Assembly: GCF_947487305.1 (NCBI RefSeq)
Contig: NZ_CANKWH010000010.1
Location: 1-64,000, forward strand
Length of the DNA: 64,000 nt
Reading direction: 5' to 3'
Source of the DNA: an uncultured Paracoccus sp.
Lineage (GTDB): Bacteria > Pseudomonadota > Alphaproteobacteria > Rhodobacterales > Rhodobacteraceae
Shown: piece by piece, positions 8,487 through 16,856 of the stretch
Layout of the letters: the number at the start of each line of letters is the position of its first letter
Position numbering within the stretch: position 1 is the first letter of the stretch
Program-made: the position numbers and the translations under genes
Notes under the pieces: model-generated
Told to the model about the DNA's origin: nothing
What the model saw: the letters and a program-made list of their open reading frames with translations, nothing else
Databases searched by the model: none

Positions 8487-11171
8487 TGCGGTGTCGCAGT
8501 TCGTCGGCGTCGACCGTTCGCAGATCGTATACTCGTAGGTGTAGGTGCCGGCGGTAGTTCCTTAGGCGATGGTGATGGTGCCGTCCGGATTCATGGTGAT
8601 CGACCCGGCAGCCGGCGTCGGTGCGGTACCCGGGGTCAGGTTGATGTCGGCCGGATCGATCGCAGCGCCATTCAGCGAGTCATTCACCAGAACCGACGGG
8701 GTGGTGGAGCCGAGATAGCCATTGACCGGACCATAGGCGTCATCGACAGCGTCCACGGTGGCCTCGTCGACGATGATCGTCGCCGTCGCCGTATCGCAGT
8801 TCGACGGGTTCAGGATCTCGCAGATCCTGTACTCGTAGGTATAGATGCCCGCCGTGGTATCCGGCGCGACGGTGATGGTGCCGTCCGGGTTCATGGTGAT
8901 CGAGCCGAAGGTCGGCGCCGGTGCCGTGCCCGGCGTCAGCCTGATCAGCGCCGGATCGACCGGCGCGCCGTTCAGCGTGTCATTGGCCAGAACTGTCGGC
9001 AGGGTGGCGCCGTTGAGGCCACTGACCGGGCTCGGCGCGTCATCCGCCGCATCGATCGGCGCGGCAGCGACGGTGATGGTCGCGGTGGCGATGCTGCAGT
9101 TCGCCGTATTGGCGATGTCACAGATCGTATACTCGTAGGTATAGGTGCCGGCGGTCGTCCCGGCGGCGACGGTGATCGTGCCGTCGTCGTTCATGGTGAT
9201 CGAGCCGCGGGTCGGCACCGGCGCCGCACCCGGCACCAGGGTGATGTCGGCCGGATCGACCGCCGCACCGTTCAGCGTGTCATTACCCAGAACCGAGGGC
9301 GTGGTGGTGGTGACGAAGCCGTTCTGCGGGCCGAAGCTGTCAGCCACGGCCTCGATCGACGATTGCTCGACCACGATCGTGGCCGTGGCGGTGTCGCAAT
9401 TGCTCGGGTTCAGCCGCTCGCAGATGGTGTAGCTGTAGGTATAGGTCCCCGCCGTGGTGTTCGGCGCCACGGTGATGGTGCCATTCGGGTTCATGGTGAT
9501 CGAGCCGACAGATGGCGTCGGCGCGGTGCCCGGGGTCAGGGCGATGGCTGCCGGATCGACGGGCGCCCCGTTCAGCGTGTCATTGCCCAGAACCGAGGGC
9601 GTCGTGCCGCCATCCGTGCCGTTGAACGGCGCCGGCGTGTCATCCACCGCGTTGATCGGGGCGGCGGCGACCACGATGGTGGCGCTGCTGGTGCTGCAAT
9701 TCGTCCGGTTGGCGATGTCGCAGATCGTATACTCATAGGTATAGGTGCCGGCAGTGGTCCCGGGGGCGACGGTGACGGTGCCGTCCGCATTCATAAGGAT
9801 CGAGCCGGCGGCCGGGGTCGGCACGATGGCGCTCGGCGTCAGGACGATATCGGCCGGATCGACCGGCTCGCCGTTCAGGGTGTCATTCAGCAGCACCGAG
9901 GGCGTATTGCCGCCGCCCATGCCATTGACCGGCGCGGTGGTGAAGTCATCCGGGTTCGCCACGATCACCGATTGCTCGACCACGATCGTGGCGGTGGCGG
10001 TGTCGCAGTTGGTCGGGTTCAGCCGCTCGCAGATGGTGTAGCTGTAGGTATAGGTGCCCGCGGTGGTGTTCGGCGCGACCGTGATGGTGCCGTCCGCGTT
10101 CATGGTGATCGAGCCGACCAGCGGAGCCGGCGCGGTGCCCGGCGTCAGCGCCACGGTGGTGGTCGTCGCCGCCACGCCGTTCAGCGTGTCATTGGCCAGG
10201 ACCGAGGCAGTGGTGCCGCCATTCGTGCCGTTGAGAGGCGGCGGCGTGTCGTTCACCGCATCGATCGGCGCGGCCGTGACCACAACCGTCGCGGTCGCGG
10301 TGTCGCAATTCGTCGGGTTCAGCCGCTCGCAGATCGTATAGGGATAGCTGTAGGTCCCCGCCGTCGTCCCCGGCGCGATGGTAATGATCCCATCGCTGCC
10401 CATGGTGATCGACCCCGCCGCCGGCGGCGAGGCCAGCGTGCCCGGCGTCAGTGCCACGGTCGTGGTCGTGGCCGCCACGCCGTTCAGCGTGTCATTGGCC
10501 AGAACCGAAGCCGTCGCACCGCCATTGGCGCCGTTCACGGCGGGCGGCGCGTCGTTCACTGCATCAATCGGTGCAGGCGAGACCACAACCGTCGCAACCG
10601 CCGTGTCGCAGTTCGTCGGGTTTATCCGGTCGCAGATCGTGTAGGAATAGCTGTAGGTCCCGGCCGTTGTGCCGGGCGCCACCGTGATGATCCCGCTCGG
10701 GTTCATGGTGATCGAACCAGCCGCAGGCGTCGGCGCGGCACCGGGCGTCAGCGTCACATTCGACGTTGTCGCCTGCGTCCCGTTCAGCGTGTCATTGGCC
10801 AGAACAGACGCCGTCGACCCGCCATTCGCGCCATTGATCGCCGGAGGCGCATCATTCACCGCATCAATCGGCGGAGCACTCACAACAACCGTCGCAATCG
10901 CCGTGTCGCAGGAGGCCGGAATCACCGTCGAGCAGATCGTATAGGGATAGCTATAGGTTCCCGCCGTCGTCCCCGGCGCCACGGTGATGGTGCCGTTCGC
11001 ATTCATGGTAAGCGACCCGGCGGCCGGGGTCGGCGCGGTGCCCGGGGTCAGCGTCATGTTCGAGGTGGTGGCCGCTACGCCATTGACGGTGTCATTGTCG
11101 AGAACCGAGGCGGTGGTGCCACCCGCAATGCCGTTGATCGGCGAGGCAGAGTAGTTGTCGTTGACCGCGTC
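5453..11171 (-). repeat. 19 tandem coding repeats of about 300 bp
   Basis: The repeats run continuously with a period of about 301 bp. Each encodes an Asp-rich opening (DAVDDSYGP), a core resembling TPSVLANDTLNG, then GSITMNPDGTITVAAGT and YTYTICE-LNP-NC. Repeats nearest the N terminus use DAVNDAPPA-NG and ATTS variants, whereas later ones use YGPVNGFVTTTTP, so the array falls into two subfamilies with a transition around the fifth to seventh repeats. High DNA similarity between units makes the array prone to recombination, copy-number change and short-read assembly error. Confidence 0.9.
8562..8564 (-). other. in-frame TAA interrupting the giant repeat gene
   Basis: The minus-strand reading is ATC GCC TAA GGA. 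The equivalent position in sister repeats reads ATC GCC GCC GGA or GTC GCC GCA GGG. All three bases of the codon differ from the GCC form while the surrounding length is unchanged, so this is a substitution-type nonsense codon and not a frameshift. The frame stays open for 1590 codons after the next ATG. Confidence 0.85.
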
Positions 11172-12563
11172 GATGACCAGCGTCTGCGAAACGATGCTGT
11201 AGTCCTCGACCTCGCCGTCGCGTGCCACGGTGGCCGAACCGGCGCTGCCAAGCGATTGCGAGGTGATGCGGAAGCGCGCGTAATAGGTAGTTGCGGTGGG
11301 AACCGCAGTGCCGATGGTCCAGGTCAGGGGACTGCTCAGCACGCCGCCACTGACAGAGGTGCTGGCAAATTCGCCGGTGTCGAAGATGTCGTTGCGGTTG
11401 AAATCGATCCAGGCATGCAGCGTGCCGGTGCCACCCGCGGTGACGGCCGAGGTCGGGATGGTATAGGTGGTCGCGCCGGCATAGAGCGGCGGCATGGTGA
11501 CACCGGTCTCGTCATCGAAACCATCGGTGTCATCGCCCGTGGCGGTGGTATCGGACTGCATTCCCAGCTCGGAATCGCGCTGCTGGGCACCCAGATAGAT
11601 CCCCGCGCCATAGGTCAGCGTCGCGCGGGTAATGTTCTCCTGAGGTGTCAAGGTCGTCGGCGTGCCTCCGCCCGTGGCACTGGCAATAAGATAGTGACCG
11701 TTATTGGTATAGTTGGCCGGCGCGTCGCCATAATCGAAGGGAACGAACAGACCGAAAGCCAGGGCCTCGCCGCCCCCTGCGAACATCGACACGCTGATCG
11801 AGGTGACGTTCTGTGCCAGCGCAAGAATAGTGCCGTTCTCGCGGTTGCCGGCCGCTGTGTTGTCCTCCATGTAGACAGTCTGTCCGCCATTCGAGAAGCG
11901 GACGTCCAGCGACCCTGACCCCTCGATGACCTGCCACGCGGTCCCTGACGTCGTCCAGGTTGCGCTTTCAGCCGGGCCCCCCGTATCCTCGGCCTCGGCG
12001 ACGACGATACTGGTCGGCACGCTGACCCCGCCGACGGTCGTGCTGAAACTGATGCTGTAGCTCGGGTCCTCGCCGTTGACGGTGTTGCCAAGTCCGATCG
12101 GGTTCACCCCGGGATAGAGGTTGTCCAGCACGTCGCCTTGCCAACTGCCGGTGTTATAGGGGGAGATCGAGACATTTCGGGGCGAAATCGTGGCCGTGAG
12201 CGACAGGCCGTTCGACAGGGTCCAGCTCTTGGTAACACTCTGGTTGGCAGGAAAGCTCGTGTTGTTCGGGCAGGACCAGTCAAGCCAGAAGATCGAGTCG
12301 CGGAAAACCCCCGTACCGCCGGCAGAGGCATAGCCCGAGCCGGTTCCCGTCCCCACCTCGGTGCCGCAGTTGATCTGTGCCGAGGCCGTGTCCGCCGTTC
12401 CGGCCAGTCCCGCGATGGCAATCAGGGCGGCGGCAGCGGCGCGACGCAGGGTCGATCCATGGCGCCCAATTACGGCTGACCAGCCGGCGCGCGACGGGGC
12501 CGCCTCGATCTCGGCAGTGTGGTCAGTGCGGGAGCTGAAACGCAGGAATTTTCCGATGGACAT
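8562..12563 (-). CDS. giant tandem-repeat surface protein, N-terminal part (ends at an in-frame TAA)
   Basis: This 1333-residue frame starts at an ATG with a GGAGAG ribosome binding site. An unusually long N-terminal region precedes the hydrophobic core of the signal peptide, with likely cleavage after residue 62 (DTASA/Q). Residues 63 to about 464 form an N-terminal head. The head carries a GEVED-type domain: WIDFNRNDIFDTGEF, then DGEVEDY just before the repeats. Eight complete repeats of about 100 residues and part of a ninth follow. The frame stops mid-repeat at TAA, where sister repeats have an Ala codon. Without the stop the gene would encode about 2949 residues with 19 repeats. It is probably a large cell-surface adhesin or fibril, since truncated here it lacks the DUF11 and C-terminal domains. 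Confidence 0.65.
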   Translation of the reverse strand: MSIGKFLRFSSRTDHTAEIEAAPSRAGWSAVIGRHGSTLRRAAAAALIAIAGLAGTADTASAQINCGTEVGTGTGSGYASAGGTGVFRDSIFWLDWSCPNNTSFPANQSVTKSWTLSNGLSLTATISPRNVSISPYNTGSWQGDVLDNLYPGVNPIGLGNTVNGEDPSYSISFSTTVGGVSVPTSIVVAEAEDTGGPAESATWTTSGTAWQVIEGSGSLDVRFSNGGQTVYMEDNTAAGNRENGTILALAQNVTSISVSMFAGGGEALAFGLFVPFDYGDAPANYTNNGHYLIASATGGGTPTTLTPQENITRATLTYGAGIYLGAQQRDSELGMQSDTTATGDDTDGFDDETGVTMPPLYAGATTYTIPTSAVTAGGTGTLHAWIDFNRNDIFDTGEFASTSVSGGVLSSPLTWTIGTAVPTATTYYARFRITSQSLGSAGSATVARDGEVEDYSIVSQTLVIDAVNDNYSASPINGIAGGTTASVLDNDTVNGVAATTSNMTLTPGTAPTPAAGSLTMNANGTITVAPGTTAGTYSYPYTICSTVIPASCDTAIATVVVSAPPIDAVNDAPPAINGANGGSTASVLANDTLNGTQATTSNVTLTPGAAPTPAAGSITMNPSGIITVAPGTTAGTYSYSYTICDRINPTNCDTAVATVVVSPAPIDAVNDAPPAVNGANGGATASVLANDTLNGVAATTTTVALTPGTLASPPAAGSITMGSDGIITIAPGTTAGTYSYPYTICERLNPTNCDTATATVVVTAAPIDAVNDTPPPLNGTNGGTTASVLANDTLNGVAATTTTVALTPGTAPAPLVGSITMNADGTITVAPNTTAGTYTYSYTICERLNPTNCDTATATIVVEQSVIVANPDDFTTAPVNGMGGGNTPSVLLNDTLNGEPVDPADIVLTPSAIVPTPAAGSILMNADGTVTVAPGTTAGTYTYEYTICDIANRTNCSTSSATIVVAAAPINAVDDTPAPFNGTDGGTTPSVLGNDTLNGAPVDPAAIALTPGTAPTPSVGSITMNPNGTITVAPNTTAGTYTYSYTICERLNPSNCDTATATIVVEQSSIEAVADSFGPQNGFVTTTTPSVLGNDTLNGAAVDPADITLVPGAAPVPTRGSITMNDDGTITVAAGTTAGTYTYEYTICDIANTANCSIATATITVAAAPIDAADDAPSPVSGLNGATLPTVLANDTLNGAPVDPALIRLTPGTAPAPTFGSITMNPDGTITVAPDTTAGIYTYEYRICEILNPSNCDTATATIIVDEATVDAVDDAYGPVNGYLGSTTPSVLVNDSLNGAAIDPADINLTPGTAPTPAAGSITMNPDGTITIA

Positions 12564-13640
12564 GGTTCAGCTCTCCGACGTGGCCGGCACGGTGCTGGGC
12601 ACGACCGGGTAGATCTTCTTGGTCTCGATGGTGAAAGTCTCGCCGAACCGGGTCTGGTGGCGAAGGTGGCGCAGTTGCGGGAGACTCGTGGGCAGGACAT
12701 TCTGCCGCATGGTAAGCCGGCAGCCCTGCACGTACAGGGGATGGGCTGCAGTGCCGGCCAAAGCCGGTTCTAGCGTGGCCTCGCGCGGCCAGAACAAGGA
12801 CCGCTCCTGCTGCACCGGTAAGGCGCCGCAACCTGAGCGGGTGTTCTGTGGTCCGTCGAAGCCACATCTGACGCCAAGGCCAGTTGCTGCCAACAAAATA
12901 GTTACCCCGTCCCCCGGTGCCCGCCGGTTCGCGGCGGATCAATCAACAAAAAGTTAACCATGTTGAGGGGTTTTGAGCAGGTGTTTGCCCAACTGGCTAC
13001 TTGCCTAATTAGCCAGTGTTGCAGTCCTGCATCGATGCACAGTCTGCAAGATGTTAATACTAATGGATAAATATGCCTTACTTAACAATATTCTAACTTG
13101 CGCCTTGAGGTAGGGGGCAGAGACAAGTGTCGTTACGTAACTCTCGACCGCCGGACCGCCATCTGTTGCAGCGATAGGCAACCTTTGTATGGCGATACTC
13201 GGCTCTGCCCTTCCTCCGGCCCTTCCTGCCGACGAAAATTGCAACCTATACTGGTGTTTTTGGATGATTCGGTGGCAAACTCGTTCCGCTGAACGACCGG
13301 TCAACTGATCTCATGGTGGCAGGATGATGCTTCGAGGGCTCGTCGGGCGCGGATAGTCGGTCAGCGGCAAGCAGGTCACTCGCCGTCCGTCTGGTGCCGG
13401 ATCGATTTTGGGTTGCCCGAGCGAACGCAGCAGTCGGGGCTGGCCAAGCATGGCCTGGACGCCAGACCGGGCAGGTCGGCTTGCCCGGCGGATCGCGCAA
13501 CGCCCAGGTCAGGTTCTGGCCTGTTGCCGCGTGGCATAAGCGACCCGGAAATGCCGGTAAACCTGCACAGTCGTAACGATTTCGCTATTGCCAATCAGAC
13601 ATATGCCCCCGACACTCGGGGCAGAAGTATTATTTGGAGA
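12564..13640. other. intergenic region upstream of the giant repeat gene
   Basis: This gap of about 1.08 kb lies between the divergently oriented repeat gene (minus) and the dioxygenase-like gene (plus). Positions 12890-13120 are markedly AT-rich for this genome and are the likely promoter zone. They contain two palindromes (12992-13017 and 13028-13039). A small hairpin, CCCCGA-CAC-TCGGGG at 13607-13621, lies in the leader of the plus-strand gene. Several frames of 60-139 codons can be read here, but none has a recognisable domain, convincing ribosome binding site or native-looking composition, so I call no gene. Confidence 0.6.
12992..13017. promoter_or_regulatory. inverted repeat, candidate operator for the surface-protein locus
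   Basis: ACTGGCTA and TAGCCAGT form perfect 8-bp arms around a 10-base spacer in the AT-rich region about 430 bp upstream of the repeat gene. A perfect 12-bp palindrome, TGCATCGATGCA, follows at 13028-13039. The size and symmetry suit a dimeric regulator, but none is encoded next to it. Confidence 0.4.
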
Positions 13641-14690
13641 ATGACATTGAACTTAACAGCCGGGAACCGAGCACAGGCAGAAGAGGCCTCGTCGGCAGTG
13701 ATTGAAGAGCAAATCAAGTCGCCTGGGGCAAAGGTCTATCCGTCTGCGCGGGCGCAGCGCCCAATCGGGCTTTTCTACGATGAGTTGTCGCGCGGCGTGA
13801 ACCCGTTCAGTCTTATCGAAACTGCAGGTGTTGCCGACGCATCCGACACAACCGAGCATATTTCAAATCTTTTCAATCGCTTTGGAATCGTCAAGGTGCG
13901 GGGCCTCTATTCCCCGCAGCGGTCGAAAGAGCTGCACGAACATTGCATCGACTTTTCGGACCTGAAGCCACTGGATTTCAGGGATGTCATAACCCGCAAA
14001 AGGAAGGGTGCAACTGGTGGAGCGCCGGTTCTGAAAGATGAGCGGTTCTGGCCCTATGCGGGCGACCCCAAGATTCAGCAGGTTATTCAGGCCGTGCTTG
14101 GGGAGCGCAGCTTCGAATTTGGATCCGCAGTCGCGGTGCATTACTCGGCACGGGGTCTTCATCGCGATTTCCGCATGCTGGTCGAGAATGATACCTCGCC
14201 CTATTCAGCCAAGAAACCCACCGAGCGCATCGTGCGCATCCTTCATTACTGCGGGCTTGCGGGCGGGGCGCTTGGATATATTCCCTTCTCGCATGACGAA
14301 GAGAAGTTTGCCGCGCAAAGCAGGCGCATCGCGCTGAAGCATGATACCCAATGGTTCGACCGCCACCGCGAGGTGCTGACCAAGGTTCGGCAGACCCGCA
14401 ACTTTGTCGATGCGGACGAAATCGAACGCCATGTCTGTTGGGTCCATGCTGACCCGGGCGACGTCGTCATTTCCAACTCTGCAATGCTGCATTGCGGGGA
14501 GTATCTGACCGGCCCACGATATTTCTTCGTGTCCACCTATGCGGCGAGTAACCCCGAGACTCTCGCACTCGCCACCAATCAGGCGAGGACCGACACCGCG
14601 CGCAAATACCACCGGTACATGAGTGAACGCGGGTTCAAGGGAAGCGAGGATATTCTCGAAGCCGCGCGAGGCGCGGCGCAAGCTGTCTAG
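13641..14690 (+). CDS. phytanoyl-CoA dioxygenase-like (PhyH) Fe(II)/2-oxoglutarate oxygenase
   Basis: The 349-residue product has an HxD motif (H174-R-D176) in YSARGLHRDFRM and a distal H284 in MLHCGEYLTGPRYF. That spacing and the Arg after the second His suit the facial triad and 2-oxoglutarate-binding residue of PhyH-type oxygenases. It would hydroxylate a small molecule or acyl group in the cytoplasm, but the substrate cannot be inferred. The start at 13641 is chosen because the protein looks native from there. GGAGA lies almost against the ATG, which is unusually close, and an alternative ATG at 13551 would add 30 residues. The gene stands alone between an AT-rich leader and a strong terminator and has softer codon bias than its neighbours, consistent with acquisition by transfer. 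Confidence 0.6.
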   Translation: MTLNLTAGNRAQAEEASSAVIEEQIKSPGAKVYPSARAQRPIGLFYDELSRGVNPFSLIETAGVADASDTTEHISNLFNRFGIVKVRGLYSPQRSKELHEHCIDFSDLKPLDFRDVITRKRKGATGGAPVLKDERFWPYAGDPKIQQVIQAVLGERSFEFGSAVAVHYSARGLHRDFRMLVENDTSPYSAKKPTERIVRILHYCGLAGGALGYIPFSHDEEKFAAQSRRIALKHDTQWFDRHREVLTKVRQTRNFVDADEIERHVCWVHADPGDVVISNSAMLHCGEYLTGPRYFFVSTYAASNPETLALATNQARTDTARKYHRYMSERGFKGSEDILEAARGAAQAV

Positions 14691-14720
14691 CAGCCGCTCC
14701 GAAGTCTTGGGACAGCAATG

Positions 14721-14745
14721 AAAAGCGCCCCTCGGGGCGCTTTTT
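14721..14745 (+). terminator. intrinsic terminator of the PhyH-like gene
   Basis: AAAAGCGCCC-CTCG-GGGCGCTTTTT is a perfect GC stem with a 4-base loop flanked by A and T runs, 30 bp after the stop codon. The A/T flanks make it functional in both directions. Confidence 0.9.
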
Positions 14746-14946
14746 CCGTCCGGGTCCGAGGTTCGGTTCAGCAGTGACCCGGGAAAAGGGACAGCGAAAA
14801 TGGGCTGACCCTTATCGGCTTCCATCGGCAAGATCGCAGCGCAAATCATGAAGCGCAGCTAAACAATTTACAAAGAATCGATACAAGACTTGGCCCGGCG
14901 ATTCGGCGCATGTTTCCCCTACGGCACAAGCCGATCGGAGGAACTC

Positions 14947-15801
14947 ATGACAGTCGAAAGCCGCTCTTTCGCGGCGTCCAACACCTCGTTGGCGCTGCGG
15001 GCATGGAATATTCGCCGCAAGGCCCTGTTGATGGGCGAGGTGCAGGGACAGGGCTATATCGGCCAGGCGCTTGGCGTTGCCGATGTGCTGGCCGCATCCT
15101 ATTTCCACGCGCTGAATTATGACCCCAAGGACCCGGAATGGGAGGGGCGCGACCGTTTCCTGCTGTCCATTGGGCATTACGCCATCGCGCTTTACGCCGT
15201 GCTGATGGAGGCCGGCATCCTGCCCGAGGACGAGCTGGAAACCTATGGCATGGATGACAGCCGCATGCCGATGTCGGGCATGGCGTCCTACACCCCGGGG
15301 ATGGAGATCACCGGCGGGTCGCTGGGGCATGGTCTGGGGATCGCCGTCGGCATGGCGATGGGGCTGAAGCGCAAGAACAGCCCGGCTTTCGTCTATAACC
15401 TGATGTCGGATGGCGAGCTGGGCGAGGGCTCGACCTGGGAGGCGGTCATGTCGGGCGTCCAGCACAAGCTGAACAACCTGATCTGCCTCGTGGATTTCAA
15501 CGACCAGCAGGCCGATGGCAAATCCACCGCCGCGCTGGCGCAGGGCGACGAGCTCGCCAAGTGGCAGGCCTTTGGCTGGCACGCGCAGCGGGTGGACGGC
15601 AACGATCTCGACGCCGTGGTTGCGGCCTTCGACGCGGCCCGCGCCAGCAGCCATCCGGGGCCGCGCGTCATCATCTTCGACACCACCATGTGCAAAGGGG
15701 TCGATTTTCTCGAGACCCGCGACATCACGCATTTCGTCCGCGTCGAGGCGGATGAATGGGCCAAGGCCCTGGCCGTTCTGGAAGAGGGGAAGCCGCAATG
15801 A
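14947..15801 (+). CDS. transketolase, N-terminal (thiamine diphosphate-binding) subunit
   Basis: The 284-residue protein is the first half of a split transketolase. It carries ITGGSLGHGLGIAVGMAMG and the ThDP/Mg motif SDGELGEGSTWEA followed by NNLICLVDFN (the GDG-NN type motif, with Ser replacing the first Gly). The start at 14947 follows a GGAGGA ribosome binding site; upstream codons are not supported. It overlaps the C-terminal subunit gene by ATGA, and both halves are needed for an active site. The neighbouring SDR and TRAP transporter suggest a catabolic role on an imported sugar acid or related compound and not the central pentose phosphate pathway. The specific donor and acceptor cannot be told from sequence. 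Confidence 0.85.
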   Translation: MTVESRSFAASNTSLALRAWNIRRKALLMGEVQGQGYIGQALGVADVLAASYFHALNYDPKDPEWEGRDRFLLSIGHYAIALYAVLMEAGILPEDELETYGMDDSRMPMSGMASYTPGMEITGGSLGHGLGIAVGMAMGLKRKNSPAFVYNLMSDGELGEGSTWEAVMSGVQHKLNNLICLVDFNDQQADGKSTAALAQGDELAKWQAFGWHAQRVDGNDLDAVVAAFDAARASSHPGPRVIIFDTTMCKGVDFLETRDITHFVRVEADEWAKALAVLEEGKPQ

Positions 15802-16832
15802 CGCTGGCATCGATGACACGCAAATACGAACCGCGTCGCCTGCGCGAGGGGCCGCGCGTGGCCACCACGGCGATGATCGCCTCGCTGGCCGCCGAAGGCT
15901 ATGAGACGGTGACGGCGCCCTTTGGCCACGCGCTGGTCGAGGCGGCGAAGACCGACGACAAGATCGTCGGCCTCTCCGCCGATCTGGCCAAATATACCGA
16001 CCTGCACATCTTCGCGCAGGCGATGCCCGACCGCTTCTATCAGATGGGCATGGCTGAGCAGTTGCTGATGTCGGCCGCCGCTGGTCTGGCGCGTGAGGGG
16101 TTCAACCCCTTCGCCACCACCTATGCGGTCTTTGCCAGCCGCCGGGCCTATGACTTCATCGCCATGGCCATCGCCGAGGAGAACCTGCCGGTCAAGATCG
16201 TCTGCGCCCTGCCGGGCCTGACCACGGGTTACGGGCCGAGCCACCAGGCGACCGAAGATCTGGCGATCTTCCGGGGCCTGCCGAACATGACGGTGATCGA
16301 TCCCTGCGACGCCGATGACATCATCGGCATGGTGCCGCAGATCGCCGCCCATGACGGCCCGGTCTACAGTCGCTTGCCGCGTGGCAAGGTGCCCTCGGTC
16401 CTGACCCGCCACAAGCCGGATTACAAGTTCCAGCTGGGCAAGGCGCAGGTGATCCGCGAGGGCAAGGATGTGCTGGTCATCTCGACCGGGTTCATGACCA
16501 TGCGGGCGCTGGACGCGGCCGTCGCGCTGGAGCGCGATGGCATCAATGTGGCAGTGCTGCACGTGCCGACGATCAAGCCGCTGGATAGGGAAACCATCCT
16601 CGCCGAGGCCCGCAAGGGCGGCCGGCTGGTCGTCACCGCCGAGAACCATACCGTTGTCGGTGGTCTGGGCGAGGCTGTTGCCACCACGCTGATGACCAAT
16701 GGCGCCACCCCCGCCTTCCGCATGATTGGCCTGCCGGACCAGTTCCTCGAGGCCGGCGCGCTGCCGACGCTGCACGAGATGTACGGCCTGACGGTCGACA
16801 GCATCACCAACCGCATCAAGGGCTGGCTGTAA
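15798..16832 (+). CDS. transketolase, C-terminal (pyrimidine-binding) subunit
   Basis: The 344-residue protein supplies the pyrimidine-binding and C-terminal domains of a split transketolase. It has FYQMGMAEQLLMSAAAGLA, with the conserved Glu that activates ThDP, and TTGYGPSHQATEDLAIFR with its active-site His residues. The Rossmann-like C-terminal domain (VLVISTGFMTMRAL) ends at residue 344. It starts inside the stop of the N-terminal subunit gene (ATGA), which indicates translational coupling and equimolar assembly. Single-chain transketolases are about 650 residues and the two halves here sum to 628, so nothing essential seems missing. The SDR gene follows after 24 bp with a good ribosome binding site. 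Confidence 0.88.
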   Translation: MTLASMTRKYEPRRLREGPRVATTAMIASLAAEGYETVTAPFGHALVEAAKTDDKIVGLSADLAKYTDLHIFAQAMPDRFYQMGMAEQLLMSAAAGLAREGFNPFATTYAVFASRRAYDFIAMAIAEENLPVKIVCALPGLTTGYGPSHQATEDLAIFRGLPNMTVIDPCDADDIIGMVPQIAAHDGPVYSRLPRGKVPSVLTRHKPDYKFQLGKAQVIREGKDVLVISTGFMTMRALDAAVALERDGINVAVLHVPTIKPLDRETILAEARKGGRLVVTAENHTVVGGLGEAVATTLMTNGATPAFRMIGLPDQFLEAGALPTLHEMYGLTVDSITNRIKGWL

Positions 16833-16856
16833 GCCCCGAAAGAGAAGGAGAAGGCC

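Noticed and set aside
5453..11171. Tandem repeats as a CRISPR array or satellite
   Set aside because: Units are about 300 bp, in frame and protein-coding, without spacers of CRISPR size or cas genes.
3282..11918. Two long plus-strand frames (1597 and 851 codons) across the repeat region
   Set aside because: They mirror the 300-bp repeat period and read as Arg/Gly/His-rich low-complexity antisense. The minus strand gives the sensible repeat protein.
12523..12942. Minus-strand frames of 109-139 codons upstream of the repeat gene
   Set aside because: They overlap the start and ribosome binding site of the repeat gene and have no recognisable domain. They lie in a promoter region.
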